This document shows, one piece after another, positions 1 to 9,392 of a stretch of 64,000 bases of DNA; within the stretch, counting starts at the first letter, position 1; every line of letters begins with the position of its first letter. The DNA comes from Gordoniibacillus kamchatkensis (GTDB lineage Bacteria > Bacillota > Bacilli > Paenibacillales > NBRC-103111), in assembly GCF_000829455.1 (NCBI RefSeq), contig NZ_JXAK01000010.1, positions 1 to 64,000 of the forward strand. The letters are read 5' to 3'. A program made the position numbers and the translations under genes. The notes beneath the pieces were generated by a model. The model was not told the origin of the DNA, made no database searches, and saw nothing but the letters and a program-made list of their open reading frames with translations.

Positions 1-20
1 TGTTGACGGATATCTCCCAT
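1..20 (-). CDS. 5' end of a gene that runs off the left edge
   Basis: An ATG at 20-18 on the minus strand follows an AAGGTCGAGG-like ribosome binding site and reads MGDIRQ before the window ends. The leader contains GACACACC at 20-27 and its complement GGTGTGTC at 71-78, an arrangement that would suit the terminal repeat and leader of an insertion sequence. The transposase idea is only a guess, because six codons identify nothing. Confidence 0.25.
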
Positions 21-90
21 GACACACCTCGACCTTTTTGTTGGTTTTATTGTATCAGGCCGCTACTATGGTGTGTCCACTTTCTAGTCT

Positions 91-252
91 AGCTGCAAAG
101 CGGCGTCTGTAGTTGCGCTCGAAGCAATTGCAAAGCCACTAATACCGTAAACTTGCTCCGACTGCTTCTCCAATTGCTTTCCAAGCAACTGCGGCAGTCA
201 TTTCTGCGAAGCGGCCCCTGCAGTTGCTCTTTGAGCACTTGCAGAGGGCCAT
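91..252. repeat. Degenerate direct repeats with hairpin character
   Basis: Bases 91-138 and 201-252 are clearly related copies (AGCTGCAAAGCGGC and TTCTGCGAAGCGGC share the same order of motifs, followed by TGTAGTTGC/TGCAGTTGC and AATTGCAAAG/ACTTGCAGAG). A weaker copy lies between them. Each copy can fold on itself, for example CTGCAGTTGCTC against TGAGCACTTGCAG. No credible gene occupies 21-280, so this is the main content of the left intergenic region. Confidence 0.5.
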
Positions 253-280
253 TTCCCGGAAAGCAATGCTCTTACGCACA

Positions 281-311
281 TAAAAGCGCATGCTGCCTCG
301 GCAGCATGCGC
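281..311 (-). terminator. Rho-independent terminator of the ribose-type ABC operon
   Basis: A 12-bp perfect stem (GCGCATGCTGCC at 286-297 with its complement at 300-311) has a two-base central loop. It is followed on the minus strand by TTTTAT. It sits just past the stop of the binding-protein gene at 320. Confidence 0.85.
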
Positions 312-319
312 TCATCCTT

Positions 320-1372
320 TTATTGGTACAGCACGGCCTTGATTTTCTCGTCGTCGATGTTGGTCTTATCGTACCAGAAAAATCCGGTGTCGATCGTCTT
401 CGGCAGTGTTTCGCCCTTGATCGCCTTCACGGCTGCTTTCACGGTCTCGTAGCCGATGCCGATCGGATTTTGCGTAATCGCGCCGGCCATAATGCCGTTT
501 TTGATCGCATCGATTTGCTGCTTGCCGGAATCGTAGCCGATTACGACGATGCCGGTTTTCTTCATCTCGGTTACCGCGTTCACTACGCCGATAGCCGAGC
601 CTTCATTGGAGCCGAAAATGCCTTTCAAATTCGGGTGCGCCTGCATGATCGCTTTGGCGAGGTCCGTCGATTTCAACTGATCGCCGCCGCCGTACTGGAT
701 ATCGACAATCTTAATATCGGGGTACTTCTCTTTGATCCGGTTCACGAAGCCGTCGCGGCGGTCGATGCCGGTGCGGCTCGTTTGGTCGTGGACGACGAGC
801 GCCACTTCGCCTTTTTTGCCGATCAGCTCCGCCATTTTGTCCGCGGCGAGGCCGGCGGCCGCGATATTGTCCGTTGCCGCCGTCGTCAGCGGAATCGTGC
901 TGTCGACGCCGGAGTCGAAGGCGATGACCGGGATATTGCTCTTTTTGGCCTGCTCCAGCAGCGGAATCGCCGCCTGGCTGTCGAGCGCAGCGAACCCGAT
1001 CGCGCTCGGCTTTTTGCCAAGTGCCGTTTTCAGCATTTCCATTTGCTTGTCGACTTGGGATTCGGATTCCGGGCCTTCGAACGTAATGTCCACGTTGAGC
1101 TCCTTCGCCGCTTTCTCCGAGCCTTGCTTGACCGCTTGCCAAAATTGATGCTGGAATCCTTTGGAAATGATCGGGATGTACAGCTTCTTATCGCCGCCCG
1201 AATTTCCGGAGCTGCCGCCCCCGGAAGACGCGCTTGCCGAATCGGACGCCTTGGGCGCAGGTGCCGCACCGCCGGAGCCGGACGCCGTCTGGCTCGAGCC
1301 TCCGGACCCGCAGGCGGCCAGCAGCAGTGAAGACATCAGCGTCAAAGTGACTACGAATGACAGTTTTTTCAT
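320..1372 (-). CDS. Sugar ABC transporter substrate-binding lipoprotein (RbsB/Peripla_BP_4 type)
   Basis: Extracellular receptor of a CUT2 (ribose-family) importer, 350 aa. The N-terminus MKKLSFVVTL with the lipobox LLAAC predicts a lipid-anchored protein. A Ser/Gly/Ala-rich linker of about 40 residues leads into a type-I periplasmic-binding fold beginning near LYIPIISKGFQHQFW. I chose the ATG at 1372, after GGGGAGAGGG, over an in-frame start 13 codons upstream that has no ribosome binding site. It is the last gene of an ATPase-permease-receptor operon, the order of rbsACB, with a strong terminator after it. The ligand is not readable from sequence; a monosaccharide or polyol is likely. The receptor is separate from the membrane-anchored homologue at 6605, which probably senses rather than transports. 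Confidence 0.9.
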   Translation of the reverse strand: MKKLSFVVTLTLMSSLLLAACGSGGSSQTASGSGGAAPAPKASDSASASSGGGSSGNSGGDKKLYIPIISKGFQHQFWQAVKQGSEKAAKELNVDITFEGPESESQVDKQMEMLKTALGKKPSAIGFAALDSQAAIPLLEQAKKSNIPVIAFDSGVDSTIPLTTAATDNIAAAGLAADKMAELIGKKGEVALVVHDQTSRTGIDRRDGFVNRIKEKYPDIKIVDIQYGGGDQLKSTDLAKAIMQAHPNLKGIFGSNEGSAIGVVNAVTEMKKTGIVVIGYDSGKQQIDAIKNGIMAGAITQNPIGIGYETVKAAVKAIKGETLPKTIDTGFFWYDKTNIDDEKIKAVLYQ

Positions 1373-1443
1373 CGTACCCTCTCCCCTTGATCGTAAGTTT
1401 GATGTATGCATAACTCCTTAACGGAGCTGATGCCGTCTGAACG

Positions 1444-2427
1444 TTACTTTTTGCGCCGCCGCATCATATCGGTGTAGACCGCCAGCATAATGACGATGCC
1501 GACGACGACGGTTTGCCATTCTTGCGGCACGGACATGATGCGCAGCCCGTTGGTCAAAACGCTCATGATGAGCGCCCCGATGACAGTGCCGAGGATCGTG
1601 CCTTTACCGCCGCTGAGCGACGTGCCGCCGATGACGACGGCTGCAATCGCCTCGAGTTCGTAGCCGGCGCCGAGCGCGGGCTGGGCCGAGTTGAGGCGGG
1701 AAGCCATAATGATGCCGGCGATGCCGGTGAATATGCCTGTGATCGTGTAGATGACGACTTTCCAGAAGTCGACGTTGACTCCAGACAAACGGGTAGCCTC
1801 TTCGTTGCTGCCGAGCGCGAAGTTGTAGCGGCCGACGATCGTTTTGGTCAGCAGCAGCCCGCCGAGCAGCGCCGCCGCGAAGAAAATCAGCACCGCGTTG
1901 GGGATGTTGAGGCCGGGAATGACCGAGCTGAGCGCAATGTCCGAAAATCCTTTCACACTGGTGAAATAGATCGGCTTCGTTCCCGAGATGACGAGAGCGA
2001 GCCCTTTGGCGATCATCATCATCGCTAATGTGGCGATAAAAGGCGGAATGTTCATTTTGGCTATGGAGAGCCCGGACAACAAGCCGCACACCGCCCCCGT
2101 CAAAATGCCGCCCGCAATGCCGATCGGAACGGGCAGCCCCATGCCGACAATAAACACGCCCGTCATGACCGAGCTGAGCGTCATCACTGTGCCGACCGAC
2201 AGATCGATGCCGCCGGTTACGATAACGAAGGTCGAGCCGAGCGCCAGCACCCCGGTGACCGCCGTCGACAGCAAAATGCCGACAATATTATCGAACTGAA
2301 AAAAATTGCTTGAAGCTGCCGAAAAGAACAGAACGAGCACAATCAAGCTGGCGAAGGCCAATATTTGCTGTAGCGCCCCCGATTTCAAAGGGGTTCCCCT
2401 TGCTCTGCCTGCTGCCGCCGTTTTCAT
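1444..2427 (-). CDS. Sugar ABC transporter permease (RbsC family)
   Basis: Integral membrane permease of the CUT2 importer, 327 aa, a normal length for the family. It has about nine or ten hydrophobic segments and the family motif region VTGGIDLSVGTVMTL near residues 70-85. The cytoplasmic loop before the C-terminus contains AAVVIGGTSLSGGKG, the conserved RbsC segment thought to meet the ATPase. The ATG at 2427 is preceded by a GGAGGGGGAC-type site. It lies between the ATPase and receptor genes with short gaps (35 and 71 bp), consistent with one transcript. A homodimer in the membrane is the usual arrangement for the family. Confidence 0.92.
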   Translation of the reverse strand: MKTAAAGRARGTPLKSGALQQILAFASLIVLVLFFSAASSNFFQFDNIVGILLSTAVTGVLALGSTFVIVTGGIDLSVGTVMTLSSVMTGVFIVGMGLPVPIGIAGGILTGAVCGLLSGLSIAKMNIPPFIATLAMMMIAKGLALVISGTKPIYFTSVKGFSDIALSSVIPGLNIPNAVLIFFAAALLGGLLLTKTIVGRYNFALGSNEEATRLSGVNVDFWKVVIYTITGIFTGIAGIIMASRLNSAQPALGAGYELEAIAAVVIGGTSLSGGKGTILGTVIGALIMSVLTNGLRIMSVPQEWQTVVVGIVIMLAVYTDMMRRRKK

Positions 2428-2462
2428 CGTAGTCCCCCTCCAAGTTTTGACATAGCGGCCGT

Positions 2463-3959
2463 TCAGCCGATCCGCCTTGTGGCATACTGCATAATGTTCT
2501 CCTGGGTAGCTTCCTCACGCCGCAATTCGCCGGTAATCGCCCCTTCGCACATGACGATAATGCGATGGCTGAGACGAAGCACCTCGGGCAGCTCCGAAGA
2601 GATCATCAATATCGCCTTCCCTTGCGCCGCAAGCTCGTCCAGCAGCTCGTAAATTTCCCCCTTCGCGCCGACATCGATGCCCCGCGTCGGTTCGTCGAAG
2701 ATGAAAATGTCGCAATCGCGGACAAGCCACTTGCCGATAATCACTTTCTGCTGATTGCCGCCGGACAAAAATTTGACGAGCTGTCCGGTCCCCGGCGTTT
2801 TGACGCACAGCCGCTCTACGATTTGCGCCGAGACGTCGCCGATTCGCCTGTCGTTCATCCATCCCAAGCCGCCGACAAACGAACGCATCGAAGGCAAGGC
2901 GATGTTCGTCTTCACATCCATGTCGACGAGACAGCCGAACTGCTTGCGGTCCTCGGACAAATAGCCGATCCCTTCCCTGACCGCATCGTACGGGTTTCGG
3001 ATCCGCACCTTGCGGCCATGCACGTAAATATCGCCCGAATCGATGGGGTCCGCACCGAATATCGCTCTCGCCACTTCCGTCCGGCCGGCGCCGACGAGCC
3101 CTGCAAAGCCCACGATTTCGCCTTTGCGCAGCGTAAAGCCGACGTCTTTCAGCTGTTTGCCGCGGTTCAAATGGCGGACTTCCAGCACGATTTCCCCGTT
3201 CTTCCCTGTCTGCGCAGGGCCTGAAGCGTGATACAGCTCTCTGCCGACCATCATCGCGATGATGCGCTCGATCGGCGTCTCGGCCGTCGCCACGGTATCG
3301 ATGTAGGCGCCGTCGCGCATGACCGTGATGCGGTCCGTTATTTTTTTCAGCTCATCCATGCGGTGCGAAATGTAGACGATGCCGACGCCTTCCGCTTTCA
3401 ATTGCCCGATGATCCGGAACAGCGAGCCGATTTCCGCTTCGCTGAGCGCCGCCGTCGGTTCGTCCATAATTAGCACTTTTGCGTCAAATGACAGCGCTTT
3501 CGCTATTTCCACCATTTGCTGGTTTGCGACGGTCAGCTCCGCTATTTTGACGCGCGGATCGAGCTCGATGCCGAGCCTTTCGAATAGCCGCGCCGCCTGC
3601 TCGTTCAGCTTCCGCTCATCCAGCATGAGGCCCCGGCGGGGCTCGCGGCCGAGGAAAATGTTTTGCGCCGCCGTCAAATCTTTGGCCAAATTGAGCTCCT
3701 GGTGAATGATGCTGATGCCGAGCTTTTGCGCTGTGCGCGTATCCGGGATATCGACTTCGTTACCGTCATAGACGATGCGTCCGGCATCTTTGCGGTAAAC
3801 GCCGGTCAGCACTTTCATGAGCGTCGATTTTCCGGCACCGTTCTCGCCGACAAGCGCGTGCACTTCCCCTTTGCGCAGCTCGAACCGGCACCCGTCAAGC
3901 GCGCGCACGCCGGGAAAATCTTTCGTGATATTATCCATAGATACGAGCGTCTGATCCAT
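2463..3959 (-). CDS. Sugar ABC transporter ATPase with two nucleotide-binding domains (RbsA family)
   Basis: A 498-aa fused double ATPase that powers the CUT2 importer from the cytoplasmic side. The first domain has Walker [10 protein letters not shown] near residue 38 and Walker [11 protein letters not shown]. The second has the signature LSGGNQQKV and Walker [11 protein letters not shown]. Its Walker A position reads GLVGAGRTE, the degenerate second P-loop normal for RbsA/MglA proteins. The ATG at 3959 follows GGGGGTGACCTG. It is the first gene of the ATPase-permease-receptor operon, and its promoter must lie within 3960-4060. The family also includes galactose, xylose and inositol transporters, so the substrate is open. 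Confidence 0.93.
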   Translation of the reverse strand: MDQTLVSMDNITKDFPGVRALDGCRFELRKGEVHALVGENGAGKSTLMKVLTGVYRKDAGRIVYDGNEVDIPDTRTAQKLGISIIHQELNLAKDLTAAQNIFLGREPRRGLMLDERKLNEQAARLFERLGIELDPRVKIAELTVANQQMVEIAKALSFDAKVLIMDEPTAALSEAEIGSLFRIIGQLKAEGVGIVYISHRMDELKKITDRITVMRDGAYIDTVATAETPIERIIAMMVGRELYHASGPAQTGKNGEIVLEVRHLNRGKQLKDVGFTLRKGEIVGFAGLVGAGRTEVARAIFGADPIDSGDIYVHGRKVRIRNPYDAVREGIGYLSEDRKQFGCLVDMDVKTNIALPSMRSFVGGLGWMNDRRIGDVSAQIVERLCVKTPGTGQLVKFLSGGNQQKVIIGKWLVRDCDIFIFDEPTRGIDVGAKGEIYELLDELAAQGKAILMISSELPEVLRLSHRIIVMCEGAITGELRREEATQENIMQYATRRIG

Positions 3960-4059
3960 CAGGTCACCCCCTGTCTTCTGTACAGTCTGATCATAAAGGA
4001 GCGGGGCCGCATCATGAATAGAATATTTTCCGCAAACGGTTGAATATTTTACGATGAAA

Positions 4060-4104
4060 AAAAGGGCTCTCCTGTACCACCGGGGATGACATAGGAGAAC
4101 CCTT
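4060..4104. terminator. Bidirectional terminator-like hairpin upstream of the importer operon
   Basis: AAAGGGCTCTCCT (4061-4073) pairs with AGGAGAACCCTTT (4093-4104) with one mismatch. T-runs follow on both strands. It probably ends the transcript arriving from the phosphatase-fold and PfkB genes and isolates the rbsA-type promoter. Confidence 0.65.
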
Positions 4105-4371
4105 TTTCTTTAGGTAAGAAATTCTTTGCTGCCGAACCTGGCCCGTAGTCAGGCCCCAACCCGGTCTCGCTCCCAAACAGACGTTACTACATAGTTGAAA
4201 TAAAGACCTTGATCGCTAAACGTAGACCCAACAGACGCTAATTTTACAAGAAAAATGGAAAAATCGGACGTTAGCGCCTCGAATATCGCTCCATCCGACT
4301 TTTCGTCTCTATTTAAGGAACTTTCGGTCCTTGCACGCCCATTTCGTCAAAACGGCGCTTAATAGCGTCCG

Positions 4372-4493
4372 GCATGACGCTGCAGTGCGAACAGGTTCTT
4401 TAATCGCCCTGCATGACGCTGCAGTGCGAACAGATTCTTTAATCAAACCTGCATGAACCCTGCATGTCGCTGCATAACGAACCGGTTCTTTAA
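4372..4493. repeat. Three tandem copies of a ~34-bp unit in a 765-bp non-coding gap
   Basis: The unit starts GCATGACGCTGCAGTGCGAA and ends CAGGTTCTTTAATC. It occurs at 4372-4405 and 4411-4444 almost unchanged, and in a decayed form at 4461-4493 (TGCATGTCGCTGCATAACGA, then ACCGGTTCTTTAA). The period is 39 bp and then about 50 bp. The rest of 3960-4725 holds the hairpin at 4060 and AT-rich sequence, with no credible gene. The small reading frames here are by-products of the repeat. Confidence 0.7.
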
Positions 4494-4725
4494 GACACCC
4501 CACCTTGACTACTGCAAGGAAAACCGCCTTTGGCTATCCTTAAGGATGGAACGACCGCGTTTAAAGGCGTTAACCTGACTGTGAGAGGTCGGCACATGGG
4601 TCGTTGCAATACCTCCATCTTGACGCCTAATAGCGATGTCAGTGAGTGTAGGGCCAGCCTAAACCTAAACTTTCTGACGGAGAACAAAACTGCTTGTTTC
4701 CGTCCTGCCAGCGTCCGTAAATACC

Positions 4726-5529
4726 TTATTCCGCATACAACCCGATCCGGGCCAAAACCGGGTAATGATCTGACGGAAACCGGCCGTTCGCAGAGTCCCG
4801 GATCACGACGGTTTCCTTCTGCCGAATATCCGGCGTTGCAAAAATATAGTCGATCGGCTCGCCCTCTTCGCCGCCCTGAAACCCATGAAACGTCCGCCCA
4901 GGCCGGCCGGGCAGCGCTGAGAAACAGTCGATCAGCCGCAGCCCGCCCGCCGGGGCCGCCGCATGTTCCCGCAGCAGCCGGACCGCAGCGTCGTCCGGAA
5001 CCGAATTCAAATCCCCCATGACGATCATGGGCATCGGCTCGCGCCGGTAATGCTCCCGCATCGTGCGCAGAACGAGCTTTATCCCTTCTTCCTGCGCCCG
5101 CTTGCTTCTATGGTCGAGATGGGTATTGAACACTTTCATCTGCATCCGCGGGTCGCTGGCGCTCTTCAAATGCGCCCATACGCATATTCGCGGCAAGCTG
5201 CTTTCCCAGCTGACGCTCCCGGGACGGTCCGGATGCTCGGACAGCCAAAACTGCCCTTGCCCTGCCAGGCCGAGCTCAGTCTTCTTATAAAAAATCGCAT
5301 TGTGCTCGTCGTCGTGTCCGCCGTAGCGGCCTTCCCCGATCCAGCCGTATTCGGGGAGCCCTTCGCCGAGCGACAGCAGCATGTCATGCAGGCCTTCCTG
5401 TGTGCCGATCACAAGCGGATCGTACCGGCGCAGCAGCGCTACAACTTGTTCGTAACGGTGCGGCCAGGCGTTGTCTCCGTCTCCCGGATTGTTGTAGCGC
5501 AAATTCAGCGTCATAACCGAAAAGTCCAT
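4726..5529 (-). CDS. Endonuclease/exonuclease/phosphatase-family protein
   Basis: A 267-aa cytoplasmic hydrolase of the metal-dependent EEP fold (DNase I/sphingomyelinase superfamily). The fold's motifs appear in order: TLNLRYNN with its metal-ligand Asn, IGTQEGL with the catalytic Glu, GDLNSVPDD, and the C-terminal PSDHYPV with the Asp-His pair. No signal peptide is visible. It begins 26 bp after the stop of the PfkB kinase gene, so the two are probably co-transcribed within the sugar locus. That context fits a phosphodiesterase or sugar-phosphate hydrolase better than a nuclease, but the substrate cannot be inferred from sequence. The Asn, Glu and Asp/His residues are all present, so it should be active. 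Confidence 0.85.
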   Translation of the reverse strand: MDFSVMTLNLRYNNPGDGDNAWPHRYEQVVALLRRYDPLVIGTQEGLHDMLLSLGEGLPEYGWIGEGRYGGHDDEHNAIFYKKTELGLAGQGQFWLSEHPDRPGSVSWESSLPRICVWAHLKSASDPRMQMKVFNTHLDHRSKRAQEEGIKLVLRTMREHYRREPMPMIVMGDLNSVPDDAAVRLLREHAAAPAGGLRLIDCFSALPGRPGRTFHGFQGGEEGEPIDYIFATPDIRQKETVVIRDSANGRFPSDHYPVLARIGLYAE

Positions 5530-5555
5530 CTCCCGCTCTCCCTCCGTTCAGCACT

Positions 5556-6506
5556 TCACGATCCAACCTCGCGTCCGTCGGCTGCATACTGCGCGATAAA
5601 ACGCTCCAGCGTTTCGAGGTCCGCCGCTCCCGCGCTTCCGCCGTATGCGCTCACGCTCAACGCGCCGCAGGCGTTTCCGTACAGCAAACAGTCCTCCGGC
5701 GTTTTCCCGGCCAAATAACCGTAAACGTAACCGGCGTTAAAGCAATCCCCCGCTCCGGTCGTATCGAGCGCATTCACCCGGTATCCGGGCCGGTAAACGG
5801 ATCTGCCCTTTACGGCGGCAACAGCCCCTCTGGAGCCGAGCTTCACAACGACGTGCTCGCCGTGCCGCGACAGCACGCGAATCGCTTCCTCCACCGATGC
5901 GGAGCCGGTAAAATGAATCGCCTCGGTTTCGTTCATGAACAGGATGTCCGTTATCGAGGCCAGCTCCATAATGCCCTTGTACCATTCGCCGGTATCGTCC
6001 CAGCCCGTATCGAGGGACACCGTCACGCCGCGCGCCTGCAGCCGCTCTGCCGCGTGCACGAATGCATCGTGATTCGCGCTGCCTTTATAGCCGGTCAAGT
6101 GAACATGGCGGCCTTCGGCGATGCTGTCCAGATCGAGCTGCCCGATGCCCAGCTCCGCATTCGAGCCGGCATAAGTGATAAACGAGCGGTCCGTCTCCGG
6201 ATGAAGCGCAATCGATATGCCGGTACCGTTCACTCGGCTTATTTTTATTTTGCTCGTGTCGATGTTATGCTGCGCGAGCTGGTCGAGCAAATACTGCCCG
6301 TAGTAGTCCTTGCCCAATACGCCGGCCAAAGCGAGCTTCATCCCTAGCTTGGCGAGGGCGACGCCGAACAGCGCCGCTCCGCCGCCGATGTGCATGCCGA
6401 TGCTGTCCACGTACACCTCCTGCCCGGGAAGCGGGACCCCTTTATGCCCGGCCACTACGAGATCGATATTGACATCTCCAACGACAACCGCATCGAATTT
6501 TCTCAT
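5556..6506 (-). CDS. PfkB-family carbohydrate kinase
   Basis: A 316-aa ATP-dependent sugar or nucleoside kinase of the ribokinase fold. The N-terminal VVGDVNIDLVV and the following Gly-rich segment (GMHIGGGAALFGVALAKLG) form the substrate site. Near the C-terminus, LDTTGAGDCFNAGYVYGYL contains the DTxGAGD signature with the catalytic Asp. I start it at the ATG at 6506, which follows AAGGAGAACGG, rather than 21 codons upstream. It lies 98 bp after the membrane-anchored binding protein and 26 bp before the phosphatase-fold gene. The likely job is phosphorylating the sugar brought in by the importer at 320-3959. Ribokinase, fructokinase and 2-keto-3-deoxygluconate kinase activities are all possible. 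Confidence 0.9.
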   Translation of the reverse strand: MRKFDAVVVGDVNIDLVVAGHKGVPLPGQEVYVDSIGMHIGGGAALFGVALAKLGMKLALAGVLGKDYYGQYLLDQLAQHNIDTSKIKISRVNGTGISIALHPETDRSFITYAGSNAELGIGQLDLDSIAEGRHVHLTGYKGSANHDAFVHAAERLQARGVTVSLDTGWDDTGEWYKGIMELASITDILFMNETEAIHFTGSASVEEAIRVLSRHGEHVVVKLGSRGAVAAVKGRSVYRPGYRVNALDTTGAGDCFNAGYVYGYLAGKTPEDCLLYGNACGALSVSAYGGSAGAADLETLERFIAQYAADGREVGS

Positions 6507-6604
6507 CCGTTCTCCTTTTCCTTGCTCATGCCCATAATAAATCGCTGCCTTGTTTTCGTTATAGTCCACTCTCGCTCAGCCGTCAATTCCAATTTGGAAA
6601 AAGG

Positions 6605-7588
6605 CTACTTTCCCACGAAGGGGAAAAGCAGCTTCTGGTTCTCGTTCGAATACATGTTGGACTTGTCGATCACGACCGAGCCGGTATCGATCCGCTCCGG
6701 CACTTTGCGGCCGCGCACGGCTTCCACGGCGGTCCGCACGCCGAGATACCCCATATTGAACGGCTTCTGCACGACGGTAGCCTGCATGACGCCGGACTCG
6801 AGAAGCTTTACTTCGTCAAGCGAGCTGTCGAAGCCGACCAAATGTACTTTCCCTGCAAGCCCGAGCTCCTGAACCGCTCTGCCGGCGCCGACCGTGGACG
6901 TCTCGTTGAGAGCGACGATGCCGCGCAAATCGGGCACTTCGAGCAGCAGCCTTTTCGTAGTCTCGTAAGCTTTCTGTTCGACTCCGTCGCTGTAAAAGGT
7001 GCCCACGATCGCCGTGCCGGGCTCTTTCTCGAGCCGCATCCGGACGCCGCGCTCGCGGTCGATCTGCGTCGCCGTACCCTGCACGTAGCTGATGATGGCG
7101 ATTTTCCCGCCGCCGGCGAGCCGCGCCATTTCGTCGCCTGCCTTGCGGCCGGCCTCGATGTTGTCCGTGGCGATAAAGCTTACGGCCGCACGGCTGTTTA
7201 CCGCGGAGTCGATCATGATGAGCCGGATGCCGGCTTTGACGATGTCATCCGCAACCGGCGCGAGACGGTTGTAATCCGTCGCCGCCATGACGATCGCATC
7301 GGGCCGCTTGGCGATCGCTTGCCTCAGAACGGCGATCTGCCCGTCGATATCGGATTCCTGGCTCGGTCCGGTAATCGCCACGTCTACCCCGAACTCCTTG
7401 CCCGCCGTCTCCACGCCGTCCGACAGCACTTGCCAAAACTCCATGCTCTTCTCGAGCGATTTCACGACGACCGTCACATGGATCCGCCCGTCCCGCAACG
7501 CCGGCAAGACGTAAACCAGAGCGGCCGCGAAAGCGAGCAAGAGGAGCAGCGTGCCGCCATATTTGATTTTCCGCGTTAGCCCGCTCAT
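6605..7588 (-). CDS. Membrane-anchored sugar-binding protein, probable sensor partner of the kinase
   Basis: A 327-aa type-I periplasmic-binding protein. The N-terminus (MSGLTRKIKYGGTLLLLLAF) is one hydrophobic helix of about 20 residues with no lipobox Cys and no clear cleavage site, so the protein should stay tethered to the membrane. The ligand-binding fold starts near residue 37. Its start codon overlaps the stop of the histidine kinase gene by 4 bp. Regulator, kinase and anchored binding protein thus form one unit, as in the XylFII-LytS-YesN xylose sensor known from Clostridium. I infer that it presents a sugar to the kinase rather than to a permease. The separate lipoprotein receptor at 320 would serve transport. 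Confidence 0.85.
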   Translation of the reverse strand: MSGLTRKIKYGGTLLLLLAFAAALVYVLPALRDGRIHVTVVVKSLEKSMEFWQVLSDGVETAGKEFGVDVAITGPSQESDIDGQIAVLRQAIAKRPDAIVMAATDYNRLAPVADDIVKAGIRLIMIDSAVNSRAAVSFIATDNIEAGRKAGDEMARLAGGGKIAIISYVQGTATQIDRERGVRMRLEKEPGTAIVGTFYSDGVEQKAYETTKRLLLEVPDLRGIVALNETSTVGAGRAVQELGLAGKVHLVGFDSSLDEVKLLESGVMQATVVQKPFNMGYLGVRTAVEAVRGRKVPERIDTGSVVIDKSNMYSNENQKLLFPFVGK

Positions 7589-9389
7589 CCGCCGTCGCCT
7601 TCTTTCTTGCCGTCCGCACCGATTGCCGGCATCCGGACCGTCACCGTCGTGCCTTCGTCCGGCTCGCTCTCTATCGTCAAGCCGTACGCGGGGCCGAATA
7701 CGAGCTTGATCCTCTCATGCACGTTCAGCAGCCCGAACCCTTTGCCCTTGCCGCTGTCGCCGCTCGTGCTCCTCGGCACCAAGAGCCGTTTCACCTGCTC
7801 CGGCTCCATGCCGACGCCGTTATCGGCGACCCGCAGCACAACGTCGCCGTCCCGCTTCTCGCCGGTAATCGTAATGACGCCGACGCCGTACATGTTTTTG
7901 ATGCCGTGATAGATCGCATTTTCGACAATCGGCTGCAGCACGATTTTGAGCGTCTTGCAGTTCAAGATGCCGGGGTCCGTATCGATGCGGAATTCGAGTT
8001 TATCCCGGTAACGTATTTTCTGGATCGTCAAATAACCTGCGATATGCTCCAGCTCGTTGCGGACCGGCACAAGCTCCTCCCCTATGCTGATGGAGGCGCG
8101 GAACAGCTTGGCGAGAGCGGAAGTCATGAGCACGACTTCCTCCGACCGTTTGCTTTCCGCCATCCAAATAATCGAGTCCAGCGTATTGTACAAAAAGTGC
8201 GGATTGATTTGCGCCTGCAGGGCGCTCAGCTCCGTCCTCCGCTTGAACTCCTGCTCCTTCACGACCTGGTCCATCAAATCTTTGATGCGGCCGACCATAA
8301 GGTTGAACGTCTTCGCCAGACGGCCGATTTCCTTCGTCTTCTCCACCGGCACCTGAATGTCGAAGTTGCCCTTCTCCACTTCCTTCATATGCTCCTGCAA
8401 TTGCAATATCGGGCGGGACAACCGGCGCGAGAGCAGCACAGACATCGTGAAAGCGACCGCGAGGCAGACCGCTCCCCAGAGCAGGAACGACAGCCGCATC
8501 CGCGTTTTGTCGCCGATCAATTCGTCCACGTACGAGACGCCGACGATGTACCAGCCGAAATCGGAGCGTTCTACCGTGTAGATCCGGCTTTGCCCGCCTT
8601 CGTTCGTGCGGAAGCTGCCTTTTCCGCTAGCGAGCACCCGGTCAATGAGCTCCGTCTTCAAATTGCTGTAAATGAGCTGCTGCTGCGGATGATAGACGAG
8701 GTTGCCGTCATTGTCGACGATGAAGACGTAGCCCCGCTTCCCGAGCGAAATGCTGCTCAAAATGCCGGTAATGACGTTGAATTGAGATCGACGAGGAAAA
8801 CTCCCGAGCCCTCCATATCTCCCGATCCCCGCAGCTCCCTGCTGAGCGAGACGACCCACCGGTACTCGTTCTGGTAGATCGCCTGCACATGGGAAGGAGA
8901 AATGACGACATCGCCTTTCGCTTCCACCGCTTTGCGATACCACGACATCTCCTCCGGCTTCACGTTCGGATTCAGCTTGGCGCCGCTCCGGTCGGAGACG
9001 AAACGCCCGTCCTTCCCGAATACGTTGATAGAGGCGATATCCTGCCTCGACGTCGCGATCGTATGGAAAAAGTCTTCGATCTTCTGTCTGGCGCTTGCCC
9101 GCTCGGCCGGGCTCATGACGAGCTGTCCGGACAAATATTCGCGGACATCGCGGTTATTCATGGCGAGCAGCGAAATATTTTCCATGTTGCCGATATACGT
9201 CTGAATATTTTCCTTGACCTGCTTGACCAGCTCGGCGGAATATTGCTGCGCGGTTTGCTGAGCGGAATTTTCCGACAGCCGGTAGGCGACTGCGCTCATC
9301 GTGAAAGCGGTAAACAAAATGAGGCAAGCGAAGGCGGCCGCCATGCCGGACTGAATGCTTTGAAACTGAATCCATCGCAGCGGCTTCAT
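7585..9389 (-). CDS. Sensor histidine kinase, LytS/YesM type, frameshifted in this sequence
   Basis: A membrane kinase that phosphorylates the YesN-type regulator encoded just before it (3-bp gap). Domains in order: TM helix near residues 16-36, an extracytoplasmic Cache-like sensor, a second TM, HAMP (SRPILQLQEHMKEV), and a His_kinase domain with the phospho-acceptor in QAQINPHFLYNTLDS. The ATPase follows, with VENAIYHGIKN and ADNGVGM. The reading frame breaks at about 8780-8784. The upstream part reads GVFLVDLN and the downstream part resumes FNVITGIL, so one T is missing from an expected AATTTC. With that base restored it would be a full-length gene of about 602 codons. A start for the downstream piece inside the sensor region is not credible. 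Confidence 0.85.
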
Positions 9390-9392
9390 GCG

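Noticed and set aside
290-1330. Long plus-strand open frame opposite the binding-protein gene
   Set aside because: Arg/Asp-rich shadow frame typical of high-GC antisense; no ribosome binding site. The minus-strand frame has a lipobox and a family fold.
4028-4042. cre-like site CGCAAACGGTTGAA upstream of the rbsA-type gene
   Set aside because: Two or more mismatches at conserved positions (first T and the CA end), so not supported.
4309-4503. 64-codon frame over the tandem repeat
   Set aside because: Its repeated peptide (ACRVHAGL, SCRAIKEPV) only reflects the DNA repeat; no ribosome binding site.
4530-5021. Plus-strand 163-codon frame
   Set aside because: The second half is antisense to the phosphatase-fold gene and the first half is Arg/Thr-rich noise.
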